Of a stretch of DNA of 64,000 nt, positions 30,819 to 40,548 are shown in pieces; the first letter of the stretch is position 1; each line of letters opens with the position of its first letter. Source of the DNA: Picocystis sp. L7 (Eukaryota; Chlorophyta; Picocystophyceae; Picocystales; Picocystaceae); the NCBI GenBank assembly GCA_020975725.1, contig QXJR01000014.1, positions 310,001 to 374,000 of the forward strand, written 5' to 3'. The notes beneath the pieces were generated by a model. That model had not been told where the DNA came from. It worked only from the letters and a program-made list of their open reading frames with translations, and did no database searches. A program made the translations under genes and the position numbers.

Positions 30819-31192
30819 CGCACCTCCGTGCTGCGCGTGCTGCGCCTGCTGCGCGCGTGCTTTGCGTGCTTTGCTCCCCCGGCCTGCTTACCCCCCTTTG
30901 TGGTCCTCACTCTCCCCCAACGTCGCAGCCAACCCGCCCCAGAAGGGGGGCATTGAAGGAAGGCCCGTCCTGGGTCCGGTCGACCCTCGGCGCCAACTTC
31001 CGCCCCTGGAGCAAAGGGGAGGCGAAGGTTCACCTGGAGGAAAGGTTTGATGGCTGGACCGACATCGACGGGTTGGAAACGCACAAAAAGGTGTCCATTG
31101 CCATCCATTGCAATCAGGTGGTGGTGGATGGAACCAGGCGAGAGAAAGAAGGAATCGAAAACGACGGCCAAGGCCAAGAGAAAAAACGGAGC
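30819..31192. promoter_or_regulatory. 5' flank of the coiled-coil gene
   Basis: 374 bp between two minus-strand genes. Contains GGGGGGCAT at 30945-30953, about 130 nt upstream of the start. No gene seen. Confidence 0.3.
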
Positions 31193-32971
31193 TCAACCCA
31201 GGAGCATGTGAAAGGCCTCCGCCGTGGAGCCTTCGATCTTGGAAAACGAATACAGGGCGTCCAACCGCTGTGTCACCTCGTGGAACTCTTCTAGGTCGAC
31301 ATCGGGAACCTGCAATCCAAGCAAGACGCTGGATTTCATGTTCCCGGTCGCTCGATAGTGGAACAAAGTGATGTTCCAACGGGGAGATACGGCCTCAAGG
31401 AAACGCTTCAAGGCTCCCGCACGTTCCGGAAACTGCACAACATACAACCTCTCGTCCGGAACGTTCCCCGTGAACGTCCTAGCCCTCCCGCCTACCAAGT
31501 ACCTAAGATGCTCCATCGCCGGTTCGCTGTTCGTCAAGTTCACAGACGTCATACCTGCCCCTTCCAGTTTCTGCAACAGGACGCTCAACTCCACCTCCGT
31601 CCGAATGCCAACGCCGTACAGGATGGTGGCCTTCATGTCCGCTGCAAATCGATAACGAAACTCCGTGACCGGTAGTTCGGATCCCACAGCAGTATCTACA
31701 AATGTGAGGAAGCTCCCTGGCTCCTCTGGGATGGTGGTGGCCAACACGACCTCCCGGTGTGCCCCTATGTCTGCCAGCTCCGAGACGTACCTCAGTCTAT
31801 CGAAGTTCATGTTTGCCCCGCTCCCGATCGCCACGAACCGGCACCCTTTGCATTTCGTATGTTGAATGTATGCCTTTGCTCCGGCCACCGCTAGTGCACC
31901 TGCAGGTTCCAGCACCGATCTTGTGTCGTTGAACACGTCCTTGATCGCTGCACATATTTCATCGTTTCTGACCAGGACCACTCCGTCCAGGAGGCTGCTG
32001 GCAATCCGGAAGGTTTCTTCACCTACCTCGCGGACCGCCACTCCGTCAGCGAACCCATCCACTTTGTCCAAGTAGACGCGTTCTCCTTTGGACAAGGAAA
32101 GTGCCATGGCGTTGGCCCCCACTGGTTCCACACCGATGACTTTGATCTCTGGACGCACCGCCTTGACGTACGCAGCGATTCCTGCGATGAGCCCTCCTCC
32201 TCCCACGGGCACGAAGATCGCTTCTGGCAATTCGTTGCCGCACTGTCGCAAGATCTCCATCCCCACGGTTCCCTGTCCAGCGATGACGTCTGGATCGTCG
32301 AACGGATGGACGAACGTCCTGCCGTCTTCTCTCCCTCTTTCTTTGGCGTAGGCTTGGCATTCGTCGTAGGTCTCGCCCACAAGCACCACTTCGGCACCGA
32401 GACGTCTTACGTTGGTCACTTTGATGTCTGGCGTCGTGACTGGCATGCAGATGACGGCGCTGCATCCGAGCTTGGCGGCGGCCATGGCCACGCCTTGCGC
32501 GTGGTTTCCGGCCGAGGAGCACACCACGCCTTTCTTCCTCGCTTCGGCATCCATACGGACCATCTTGTTGTACGCGCCACGCAGCTTGAAGGAGAACACC
32601 GGTTGGCAGTCTTCCCGCTTGAGCCACAGCGCGTTGCCGACGGATTCGGACAGCCGCGGGAGCAGGTCCAGCTCGCTTTCCCGCGCCACGTCGTACACCT
32701 GGGCGCACAGCACGCGTCTCAGGTACCCTTCCAGCGACGGCGGTCCTCGTTCGCACGCCTCTTCGTCCCCGTTCCTGCGCACTTGTCCCTCGCAAGGCTG
32801 CGCGGCGCGGAAGGCGTCGGACTGGGCGAGCCCTCGACCGCGCACCAGCGGCGCGAGCGCGCCTGGTTTCACCCTCAGATCGTCGGGAGAGGCCCTGGGA
32901 CGCGTGGCGGACGCACGCACCCTCCACGTGCGCCTCGTGGCGCGTGTTGCACGTGCGCATTCCATCGCCAT
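31193..32971 (-). CDS. ilvA: Biosynthetic threonine deaminase (plastid)
   Basis: PLP-dependent L-threonine ammonia-lyase, the committed step of isoleucine synthesis (threonine to 2-oxobutanoate), normally in the plastid. Leader MAMECARATRATRRTWRVRASATRPRAS is transit-like. Catalytic domain (~95-415): LWLKREDCQPVFSFKLRGAYNKM with the PLP Lys in SFKLRGA, CSSAGNHAQGVA, VPVGGGGLIAGIA (phosphate-binding glycines), LEPAGALAVAG and IGSGANMNFDRLRYV. Two C-terminal ACT-like regulatory domains follow (~425-500 and ~515-592), as in feedback-inhibited IlvA. 592 aa. Start chosen at 32971 because upstream codons run into a G13 tract. GGTCAACTGCGAGTCAACC at 33100-33118 is a palindromic 5' element. Confidence 0.93.
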   Translation of the reverse strand: MAMECARATRATRRTWRVRASATRPRASPDDLRVKPGALAPLVRGRGLAQSDAFRAAQPCEGQVRRNGDEEACERGPPSLEGYLRRVLCAQVYDVARESELDLLPRLSESVGNALWLKREDCQPVFSFKLRGAYNKMVRMDAEARKKGVVCSSAGNHAQGVAMAAAKLGCSAVICMPVTTPDIKVTNVRRLGAEVVLVGETYDECQAYAKERGREDGRTFVHPFDDPDVIAGQGTVGMEILRQCGNELPEAIFVPVGGGGLIAGIAAYVKAVRPEIKVIGVEPVGANAMALSLSKGERVYLDKVDGFADGVAVREVGEETFRIASSLLDGVVLVRNDEICAAIKDVFNDTRSVLEPAGALAVAGAKAYIQHTKCKGCRFVAIGSGANMNFDRLRYVSELADIGAHREVVLATTIPEEPGSFLTFVDTAVGSELPVTEFRYRFAADMKATILYGVGIRTEVELSVLLQKLEGAGMTSVNLTNSEPAMEHLRYLVGGRARTFTGNVPDERLYVVQFPERAGALKRFLEAVSPRWNITLFHYRATGNMKSSVLLGLQVPDVDLEEFHEVTQRLDALYSFSKIEGSTAEAFHMLLG

Positions 32972-33632
32972 GCCCAGGTCCAACCACGTCGATGGGCTCG
33001 AGTGTGGTTCGTGGTGGACCCTTCCCCCTTCTCCCTCCCAGGGAGTTTCTTCTCCGAAGGGGGGGGGGGGGAAAAGGACCCCCTTCACCTGGGGAGAGAG
33101 GTCAACTGCGAGTCAACCATGCCCATAGGGAGGTTGGAGAGAAGGAACAGCCAACGATGATTGGAAGCGAGGCGAACGGGCATGAAGGGGGATGGACGGG
33201 TGCAGCAGGGGTGCACGTGGGCCATCGACCTCGATCCCACGAGCCAGGCCTTGCTACGCCAAGACAATTTCGAGCCGCACAAACCGTCGGGATCGCTTTC
33301 ATCCTGAGCCCCCTTGCATGGGAGTTCCGACGAAACCTTCCATCTTTATTCCAGACACAATAGATGTGCTGCCGAACAAGCCGAGTCAAGTCCACAACAG
33401 CCGGAGCTGACACCAAGCCATGCGGTGCACTTGTCTAGAACGGATGGATATCTAAGCCTCCACCAACCGTCCTTCACAAAATGTACCAGGCTGTGGATGA
33501 TACATCAGGAATAGCAAAGGTAGGGGAAACGTGACCGCAACCATGCTTCTGGTAAGTCATTCCTGAACAACATTCGAAGCACGGCAACCAGGGACAACGC
33601 CCGCCTTCCATTCACGAATCCGGGCACGGGGG
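32972..33632. promoter_or_regulatory. 5' flank of threonine deaminase
   Basis: 660 bp. A run of 13 G occurs at 33059-33071 and an inverted repeat GGTCAACT...AGTCAACC at 33100-33118. The remainder is the 3' flank of the channel gene. No gene seen. Confidence 0.35.
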
Positions 33633-36600
33633 CTATGCTTTCGAACCAGAAGCGCTACTGGTGTCTCTCACATCAAGAAGCTTGCGCATCCGATACTGGC
33701 GAACTGCTCGCTGGCAAATGATTGCCGCACGTGCCCGAGCTGCTTCCTCCGCTTCCATTTGGTCAGACCTCGCCTTCCGCTGCTGTGACATCCGCCAAAG
33801 CATCTTTTTCTCTCTGGGGAAGCGGAGCAAAAGCTGGTCCAAATCACCCTTCCGTAGGGTTGCATATTCACAGTAGGTCGTTGAACGTATAGATGCAGTC
33901 CGCAGCAAGCCCCCTTCATGCAGCAAGGCGAGCTCACCAAAGAATGACCCCCCACGCATCCTAGCAAATACATGAGTCATTTCTGAGTCTGCGCTGACTT
34001 CAACTTCTCCCTCGTGAAGGAAGTACATCTCCATCCCGATGCTACCCTTGTGGATCAAAATCTCATTCGGAGGACACCAACCCGCTTCCAATTTCTCACA
34101 CACAGCATCCACAAATTCTGTGCTGCATTGCCTGAAAAATGGGACGTCTGCAACCATGCGACGGTGTAGACAGAGCTGCACATCCCTACGTAGGGTTGCT
34201 GAAAGACTTTCCAACAGGTTCCTGTCCTCCATGCCTCTGTTCCTGCGCCAACCCTCCTCTATGTAGTGCAGGATTCGTTGAGATAGATCCGGTGAAAGCT
34301 TATGACGGTCAATGAACTTGTGAGTCTCATCTAGTTTTTCCCTGAACCATACATTTATCTTGTTCTTTTCCCTGACTATGCTGTCGATTTCGCCAATGAT
34401 CAGGGCAAAGCTTGCAAGACCGATGATCACAGACATGAATGAGAGCATCATTTCACCCGTTGTGCACGGTATATTTTCTGGTCCAAAGTTGGCAACTGTG
34501 TGAAACCCAAAGTAAGTACCGGCAAGGTATATCTTTCCTAGGCCTTGAAACTGGAGCCATGGATTGAGGATGCCACTCTCGCCACACACCGATGTCGTAT
34601 TGCCAGGGCAATCGTTTGAGAGGGGGTTCACATACTGCTTTGGGATCACTTCCCCAACAGAGAACATTTTACCATCACCCTCAAAGACGCCTTCTGTTAC
34701 GACGCAACCGTAAACCCAATTTAACTGCCTCGAAATGAAGATCCAGCTTGCGCCCACCACGTGGGCAGTAAGGAAGAATGCAAAGAGGATGATGCAAAGC
34801 ACATACCAATAAGTTTGCTTCATGAACAGGGGAATTTCCATCCATAGCAAACGTAAAAGACGCAGCAATGACAGCAGTGGAACAAACTCCACCCAAGAAG
34901 CAGCTTCACAGCAAGGGCCGCTTGAACTGCACATGGAGGTGTAACCAGAAATGGGGTACTCGCTAGAACCACCAGAGGTTGACCAATCCTTGCATGCATC
35001 TGAAGAGTTGTAAAGAGGAATGCAGACAAAGTAGACCGTCACAGACAAGAGGTCTGCAGCAAACCATCCACCCAAGTAGTGCATTGCAATTTCTTCTCTA
35101 TTCATGGCCGTACTTGGTCGCCCATCTTCTTCCTTTCGAAGATAACCCACATTAAATGTGTACAGCATGCACATCGCATAACAGCATTCCAGCACAACCT
35201 TTGCCGAAAACCAGCCGGGCTGGCAACCTGGCTGCGGCATCCCACACGCATATCCAAAAAGAAGCGGATCCACAACGGTACAAAGGAGGATGAGCACAGA
35301 CAAAACTGCAAAGTACACGTTTGCCCTCGTACTTCGAGGTTCGACCACCTCCGTGCAAATAGAAGCTATGTGCTGTGCGGGAGCAACAAAAAACTTCTTC
35401 CATAGCTCCCTCAAAGGATTGATAGAGGTCCTATGATACTCAAAGGAAGATGAAGAACTGAAATGCATGGTGAGCGAAGTCCTACTGGAGGCAACGTCTG
35501 GTGCATCCGACTTGGTCCTCCGTTCGTTTTGATATCGTATCAATACATTCGGGTATTGACGCTGCATGAACACTGCGAGCGTTGTTGGCTTGAAATGCTG
35601 CGCATCTAGGAGGCGCAGCACCTTGCGTGCACTGACAGCAATGTCTGCTGCCCATGGGGAACGAGGCAGGGCTGAGCCCAGGTACTGGATCGTCGTGTAT
35701 GATATGATTTGTTGCTTCTGTGCATACGTCGTGCTGGCTCGTTCCATCAACTTGAGCATCATTACTTTGAATGCCACAGGAGGTATGTGAGCCCTGGTCA
35801 CTAGTATGGCAATAGCATCAGCGAGCTCGCAACCGACAAAACCAGGATCGTCCACATCAATGACAATGCACCTTGCAAGGCCTGGAGCCGGATCATGCAA
35901 AAGCTGCAGCAAGGGATGGTTGGCTAACATCTGTTGCAACTTTTCTTCGGGTGACAGGTTGGATTCCAGGTCATCTCCTCCCGTTGTTGTTGCAAATTTG
36001 CCAACGGTATGCTCTTTCACCTGCTGTGCAGCGCTAGTGAGGGCGCTCTTGGCTCCAAGAGCTGCTCCTGCAACATCGGCCTTCCACTTCCCCAAAAGGT
36101 AATCGCTGGACTCTGCAGAGATTTCGGAATGCTCTCCACTACTTTCGCTGGCCGTTCTCCCATCGACCGGCTCTGCATGGTCCAGGAAGGGCGTCGGATC
36201 GAACAACACTTGAACCAGGAGGTCATTGGCAACGATCGTGCCTTTCAACTGTGTTCCCGTTTTTTCATCTTTCAGCTTCGCGAAAGCTTCCTCTGAACCA
36301 GGTCTCAGGAGGATTCGCTTGGGTCGCATGAATCGCACAGCCACTTCGACGCTCCTAGCTTCTGCAGCGCTCAGGTCCACAACAAGCGCGATCCACAGCC
36401 CAGCAAGTCTTATTTTCCTCAGCAGTTGGGAGAACCTATTTCCTGCGATCCGCATCTTGCTCTTGTTTCCAATGCGCACATAGGTTTCGCCACGCGTAGT
36501 GACCAGTTGGATGCCCACGCCCACGACCCCCTGGTGGGCGAGCTCCACCAGTGCATCGCAGAGCCGCAGCATCTCCTTGTACGTCCTGCATCCTTCCATG

Positions 36601-37016
36601 TGGACGACCATCCTAACGTGTTGCGCAATCCAAGCGGTCGAGGACGCCTGCTGCGTGGCGGCAAGCACGACGGCGAGCCGTGCGCGTGTTTCCGACACGT
36701 TCCGCCTCGCCACCGCGTCTCCGTGCGCCACGTGCGTCTCCACGTACATGCACCCTTCTCCACAGAGCTTCCTCACGCCTTCGTAGGCCAGATAGGCCGC
36801 GTGTTTCGGCTTCTCCCACAGCGTGCGCATCATTTTCCTTTCGTTCTGGAGCAAAGCACGACGGAGTCCTTCGGCGTCGTTCGGCAGGTCCGTGCGTCCG
36901 CTTTCTTCCCGCAGGGACGTGCACACCTCCAGCATGGCGTCCAGGGGGGGTGTTCGTGCCATCCATCGTCCGCACGAGGCTTTGGGAGACGCGCGGTGCC
37001 CTTCCCAGCCCGCCAT
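33633..37016 (-). CDS. Six-TM cyclic-nucleotide-domain channel with long N-terminal region
   Basis: 1127-aa single-exon channel-like protein. Residues ~560-880 hold six membrane segments, an S4-like segment LLSLLRLLRLLW with only two Arg, and a pore loop TYFGFHTVANFGPENIP before S6. A C-linker follows, then a cyclic-nucleotide-binding domain (~954-1070; KGSIGMEMYFLHEGEVEV, GGSFFGELALLHEGGLLRTASI) and an IQ-like basic motif (~1094-1113, AIICQRAVRQYRMRKLL). The filter position reads ANFG instead of GYGD or GFGD. Residues ~1-280 resemble an adenosine-deaminase-like barrel (MYVETHVA, VRMVVHMEGCRTYKEMLRLCDALVELAHQGVVGVGIQL), but I see no His-x-His metal site. Residues ~390-540 are helical and unassigned. 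Start 37016 chosen because sequence further upstream runs into a mobile element. Family sure, N-terminal assignment tentative. Confidence 0.8.
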   Translation of the reverse strand: MAGWEGHRASPKASCGRWMARTPPLDAMLEVCTSLREESGRTDLPNDAEGLRRALLQNERKMMRTLWEKPKHAAYLAYEGVRKLCGEGCMYVETHVAHGDAVARRNVSETRARLAVVLAATQQASSTAWIAQHVRMVVHMEGCRTYKEMLRLCDALVELAHQGVVGVGIQLVTTRGETYVRIGNKSKMRIAGNRFSQLLRKIRLAGLWIALVVDLSAAEARSVEVAVRFMRPKRILLRPGSEEAFAKLKDEKTGTQLKGTIVANDLLVQVLFDPTPFLDHAEPVDGRTASESSGEHSEISAESSDYLLGKWKADVAGAALGAKSALTSAAQQVKEHTVGKFATTTGGDDLESNLSPEEKLQQMLANHPLLQLLHDPAPGLARCIVIDVDDPGFVGCELADAIAILVTRAHIPPVAFKVMMLKLMERASTTYAQKQQIISYTTIQYLGSALPRSPWAADIAVSARKVLRLLDAQHFKPTTLAVFMQRQYPNVLIRYQNERRTKSDAPDVASSRTSLTMHFSSSSSFEYHRTSINPLRELWKKFFVAPAQHIASICTEVVEPRSTRANVYFAVLSVLILLCTVVDPLLFGYACGMPQPGCQPGWFSAKVVLECCYAMCMLYTFNVGYLRKEEDGRPSTAMNREEIAMHYLGGWFAADLLSVTVYFVCIPLYNSSDACKDWSTSGGSSEYPISGYTSMCSSSGPCCEAASWVEFVPLLSLLRLLRLLWMEIPLFMKQTYWYVLCIILFAFFLTAHVVGASWIFISRQLNWVYGCVVTEGVFEGDGKMFSVGEVIPKQYVNPLSNDCPGNTTSVCGESGILNPWLQFQGLGKIYLAGTYFGFHTVANFGPENIPCTTGEMMLSFMSVIIGLASFALIIGEIDSIVREKNKINVWFREKLDETHKFIDRHKLSPDLSQRILHYIEEGWRRNRGMEDRNLLESLSATLRRDVQLCLHRRMVADVPFFRQCSTEFVDAVCEKLEAGWCPPNEILIHKGSIGMEMYFLHEGEVEVSADSEMTHVFARMRGGSFFGELALLHEGGLLRTASIRSTTYCEYATLRKGDLDQLLLRFPREKKMLWRMSQQRKARSDQMEAEEAARARAAIICQRAVRQYRMRKLLDVRDTSSASGSKA

Positions 37017-37091
37017 CGTCGACGTGCGCCTCGTCCCACGAGACGATGCGCATCTGATGCGGATCGAAGGACACGAGACGTCCCCTCCCTC

Positions 37092-37103
37092 GAGGTTAAC
37101 TCG
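37092..37103. promoter_or_regulatory. GAGGTTAACTCG element upstream of the channel gene
   Basis: Shares CTCCCTCGAGGTTAA with the site upstream of NOP14 (7161-7175), at a similar distance (about 75 nt) from the start codon. Regulatory role inferred. Confidence 0.4.
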
Positions 37104-37154
37104 ATCGTAAACACGAGGGGGAGTTTCTTCTCTGCGATCGTCGAGGAGAAGGGG

Positions 37155-37164
37155 GAGGGGAAGG
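37155..37164. repeat. Left 10-bp target site duplication
   Basis: GAGGGGAAGG immediately before the left terminal inverted repeat; the identical 10 bp follow the right repeat at 38057-38066. Length fits Mutator-superfamily insertion (9-11 bp). Confidence 0.7.
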
Positions 37165-37380
37165 GGTTGTGGCTTAATTTTGACCCCCCCCGGTGCTGAA
37201 TTTCGACCCCCCCCCCCTTTTCGTAAACTTTGTCGATGTTTATCGAGGGACGGCCCCCCCACGAACCATGGCAAAGGGACCCCCCTCTGGATCCACCGCA
37301 GATCGTAGGATCCAACCCATGGGAACGCGATGGGGCCCGACCCAAGCGGAAAACCATGGAGCGATCGAACAAGACCGAAC
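37165..37380 (+). repeat. Left terminal inverted repeat (216 bp)
   Basis: Reverse complement of 37839-38056 apart from homopolymer-length changes (C-runs near 37184-37192 and 37207-37217) and about one or two substitutions. Translated on either strand it gives the same chance peptide (starting MSMFIEGRPP), which is how the symmetry shows up. Confidence 0.85.
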
Positions 37381-37838
37381 CACGAGCAAGCGACGTGCCA
37401 AGTCTACAAGCCGACTCATTCGATGAAACAGGTGCCAACGGAGGCCACGGAAATGGCGTTGTCTCGAGCTTAGTCATGGACGTGTAGGAAATCGACGAAG
37501 AAGGGGATAGGAAGATTGGTGGTCTTATGGCGTCCGAGAGGGTCGAGAAGAGCATTGTCCTCGGATCCGACGTTGTCGTCCATCCCCTCTCCACTCCACC
37601 CTCGAGGGCCACGTGGGAGACAACCTGACCTTATGTAAGACGATGTCTTCACAAACGTAGGTACTTCCGTACTTTTCACCGTTCCATCCTCTTTACCTCA
37701 ATTCCTCAATCCGTCTCCGTTCCTTCCTAATTCTTCTCCGATGCACGTGTCGCGATTCGAAAGGGTGCATCTCATACGTCCGTTCCGACCCACCACACGT
37801 GATCCGGTGTTGGCCTCGGTCGATCTTCTTACAATCTA

Positions 37839-38056
37839 GTTCGGTCTTGTTCGATCGCTCCATGGTTTTCCGCTTGGGTCGGGCCCCATCGCGTTCCCAT
37901 GGGTTGGATCCTACGATCTGCGGTGGATCCAGAGGGGGGTCCCTTTGCCACGGTTCGTGGGGGGGCCGTCCCTCGATAAACATCGACAAAGTTTACGAAA
38001 GAGGGGGGGGGGGGTCGAAATTCAGCACCGGGGGGGGTCAAAATTAAGCCACAACC
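37839..38056 (-). repeat. Right terminal inverted repeat (218 bp)
   Basis: Inverted partner of 37165-37380. It starts GTTCGGTCTTG and ends GCCACAACC, after which the target duplicate GAGGGGAAGG begins at 38057. Confidence 0.85.
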
Positions 38057-38066
38057 GAGGGGAAGG
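38057..38066. repeat. Right 10-bp target site duplication
   Basis: GAGGGGAAGG, identical to 37155-37164. Confidence 0.7.
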
Positions 38067-38967
38067 GCGCACGTGTCGGAAGTCCGAAACGCACGGTTCG
38101 AGTGCGAGCGAGGCTCGGAGGTTTGGGCGAGGTGCAGGAAGACAAGACAGAACCCTACTGGGTGAAGTTGCAGTTCTGAAAGGAGAAAGGAACGCGAAAA
38201 AAACGGTCGAGGATGTGGACAACGGGCATGGAGACACCTTGGGGGTCGTATGGTCGAGCGTCCTCGTGCGAACGCTCGACAGCGGAACATGTGCATGAGA
38301 CCTTTGCAGGACGACGAGATTCATTGAAGTGGCCCAAAAATCGAAGACGGATTCGAGCGAACGTCTAGACCGTGATGGAGGAGACGCCAGGATGCGAGTC
38401 CCGGCCGCCGCAGGTATTCGATTGTCGATCGATGCCCAGGAAGCCTGTTGGCGCACCACCGAAGGGTCGTTGGTCACATCCTTGCATGCGACCAAGTGAA
38501 CGTAGGTCTGTTATTTTCGCAGCTAGGATTCGTTCAAGAGAGGTTTCAGGTTCAAGGGATTCAACCATGGCATAAAATACCCAACGTTGCTTCGGACGAA
38601 GGTCACGGAAATCTGGGGAACCGCACACTGCATCCGTACCTGGCCATCGATTTGCCGAGAAGTGCAGGCTGGTTTGACATCTTTCCAGGACAAGCAGTCA
38701 ATCTTCATGCCACAGGAGCAAAGCCTCGAACACATTCGTAAGGCAACTTTCCAGGCGTGCAGCGTCCAGACCGCTCGAGGCTTGAAGTGCACAAGACACT
38801 CGTGTACGCAGGTACCTAGAATTTGAACTGGCTGACACAAGCAACCCAGTGGATTCATCCACAAAGTACGTCGTTGTGCTTGCATATAGTACAATAGGGT
38901 CATTCGCGAAAAACGAGGATGGTAGAGAGGTTATTGCTACAGGGGTATTGCGTGCTTAAGGAGAATC
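38067..38967. other. Intergenic between the transposon and the glycosidase gene
   Basis: 900 bp. Only short frames (at most ~157 codons, all overlapping on several strands) and no recognisable domain. It includes the 3' flank of the glycosidase gene. Confidence 0.35.
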
Positions 38968-40548
38968 TCATGCATCTTCCACAGGCCGGGAGGTGGCAAA
39001 ATCCGAGACAGAAGACTCGGCTAACTTGTGGACGAAGCTAAACCCAAATTGTGGCTCAAACTGGGGGTGGTTCTCACGGTACCGTGGGCCGAAAACCCAC
39101 ATACTTCGTGGGTTGCCATGTGCGTCATCTTGCATATCTGTGGGAACTGCCCAGAAGCTAACTGAGCTCAATACTCCAGCCTCGTCGATTGCCTCTAGAG
39201 CTGCCCTGTAGGCACGTTCCTGGTAGTTCTCGTCGACCACTGGAGCCATCTCTTCCTTGCTGATGGGAGGGTCCCACTGTCTTTCAATGCTAGCCTGACG
39301 AGCAGCGTCATTCATCACCTCCCCTGGCCACAGCCAAGGATGCACGGCAGAATCCTGCATTGCTCGAAACCCAAGTTCCATAAACCATATGTCCTTCCCA
39401 GTGGAAAGCTTCAATTCTTTAAGCTCTCTTTGTACTTCAAGTTCTCCTCCCTTCATTTCCTCGAATGAGGCATTGTGCTTCTTAGTCAGCGGATGAAAAG
39501 CATTCACACCAACAAAATCGAACTCCTTCCAAAAGTCAATCGGAACGCGAGTAGTTTCATCCCAGTTTGATGAGTACGTTATCTTGCCAGGAAACAAGTC
39601 CTGCACTGCTTCAATTGTGTCCACCCACCTTTCAAGATTAACTTCTGGGATGGTCAGGGATGTCAACTCTGCACCAATGCTGAGGACCTCCACACACCGC
39701 TCTGCAGCGATGGTGGCTATGTCTTTTAAAATGGCTTGGTAGGACACAAACCACATGTCCAGTGCATCCTCGTTGGGTTCTCCTTCGATAGACGGTGCAA
39801 TTTCTCCTCTCCAGCTGCTGTCGTCTAAAAACAGGTGGGGGACAACTGCGACCGATAGTCCAGCTTCATGTGCATCGTCGATCATTTTTGCGAATCTGAA
39901 CCTACCTAGGGTATCTGACAAGAGTCCGTGCCTCACTTCTGTGCTGCTTCCTGCGAATTCGCGTACATCTACTGGCAAGACAACCATGTTTACACCAAGG
40001 CCACGAAGGTGTTGCAAAGCTTCCCTGGCCTTGCCGCTTCCATACCCCCGTAGCCCATCATTCCCAACATCCCCATCCGTATCGTCTGAAATGTCGATGA
40101 CATTCACGCCCACTGGAAAAGCAGGCAACGTATGTGTGACTGAACAATCTGGAAACTTTGCAAGTGCAATCGGGTAGAAGCTTCCAAACTCACGGTAAGA
40201 TACAATGCCCCGATAGAAGACGTCTTTTGCAGTGAAGCATATGCTCCCTAGCAGGCTCCAGCTAAAAATGAAAAGCAGAGATATGGATATCACTTTGTCC
40301 CTCTTTGTGGACGACCAAGCCGGCAGATATTCACGAAACGAGTGCGAGGACGAGTGTCCGTTCTTCAGGTCGGGTTTAGAGTACTTGCTATCTTCGATTG
40401 CTACAGAGCCAAGTTGTTGTGCTACATCATCTAACAACATAGGTTCGACTTCCGTGCCACACGGTTCGTCTCGAAAGTTGTTAATCTCGCTCATAAATGC
40501 GTCGTTGGTGACTCTTTTCCTAGCGTTCTGGTAGGTGTAGCTTTCCAT
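38968..40548 (-). CDS. Membrane-anchored GH113-like glycoside hydrolase
   Basis: Type II membrane protein: ~85 mostly polar residues, one transmembrane helix (VISISLLFIFSWSLLGSICF, residues ~86-105), then a lumenal or extracellular (beta/alpha)8-like domain. The layout resembles GH113 beta-mannanases: LRGLGVNMVVLPVDVREF, HEAGLSVAVVPHLFLDDSSWRGEI, SIGAELTSLTIPEVNLERWVDTI (putative acid/base Glu), KITYSSNWDE, EFDFVGVNAFHPLTKK and IWFMELGFRAM (putative nucleophile Glu). Both candidate catalytic Glu are in the expected places. 526 aa from 40548; an in-frame Met at 40707 would add 53 residues. Likely acts in Golgi or cell-wall polysaccharide processing; substrate unknown. Confidence 0.72.
   Translation of the reverse strand: MESYTYQNARKRVTNDAFMSEINNFRDEPCGTEVEPMLLDDVAQQLGSVAIEDSKYSKPDLKNGHSSSHSFREYLPAWSSTKRDKVISISLLFIFSWSLLGSICFTAKDVFYRGIVSYREFGSFYPIALAKFPDCSVTHTLPAFPVGVNVIDISDDTDGDVGNDGLRGYGSGKAREALQHLRGLGVNMVVLPVDVREFAGSSTEVRHGLLSDTLGRFRFAKMIDDAHEAGLSVAVVPHLFLDDSSWRGEIAPSIEGEPNEDALDMWFVSYQAILKDIATIAAERCVEVLSIGAELTSLTIPEVNLERWVDTIEAVQDLFPGKITYSSNWDETTRVPIDFWKEFDFVGVNAFHPLTKKHNASFEEMKGGELEVQRELKELKLSTGKDIWFMELGFRAMQDSAVHPWLWPGEVMNDAARQASIERQWDPPISKEEMAPVVDENYQERAYRAALEAIDEAGVLSSVSFWAVPTDMQDDAHGNPRSMWVFGPRYRENHPQFEPQFGFSFVHKLAESSVSDFATSRPVEDA

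Larger units (their letters stand above)
37165..38056. mobile_element. Non-autonomous Mutator-like (MULE) DNA transposon with long TIRs
   Basis: 892-bp element bounded by near-identical inverted repeats of 216 and 218 bp and flanked by a perfect 10-bp direct repeat. Ends begin GGTTGTGGCTTAA and finish TTAAGCCACAACC. The 458-bp middle (37381-37838) has no convincing coding frame, so it would need a transposase supplied elsewhere. Arm differences are mostly in C/G run lengths plus a very few substitutions, pointing to a recent insertion. It lies about 150 bp upstream of the channel start and may alter that gene's promoter. Superfamily assignment rests on long TIRs plus 10-bp duplication; no transposase is present to confirm it. 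Confidence 0.75.

Noticed and set aside
37230-37989. Two proteins starting MSMFIEGRPP on opposite strands
   Set aside because: Both are chance frames inside the two arms of the inverted repeat; they only reveal the symmetry.
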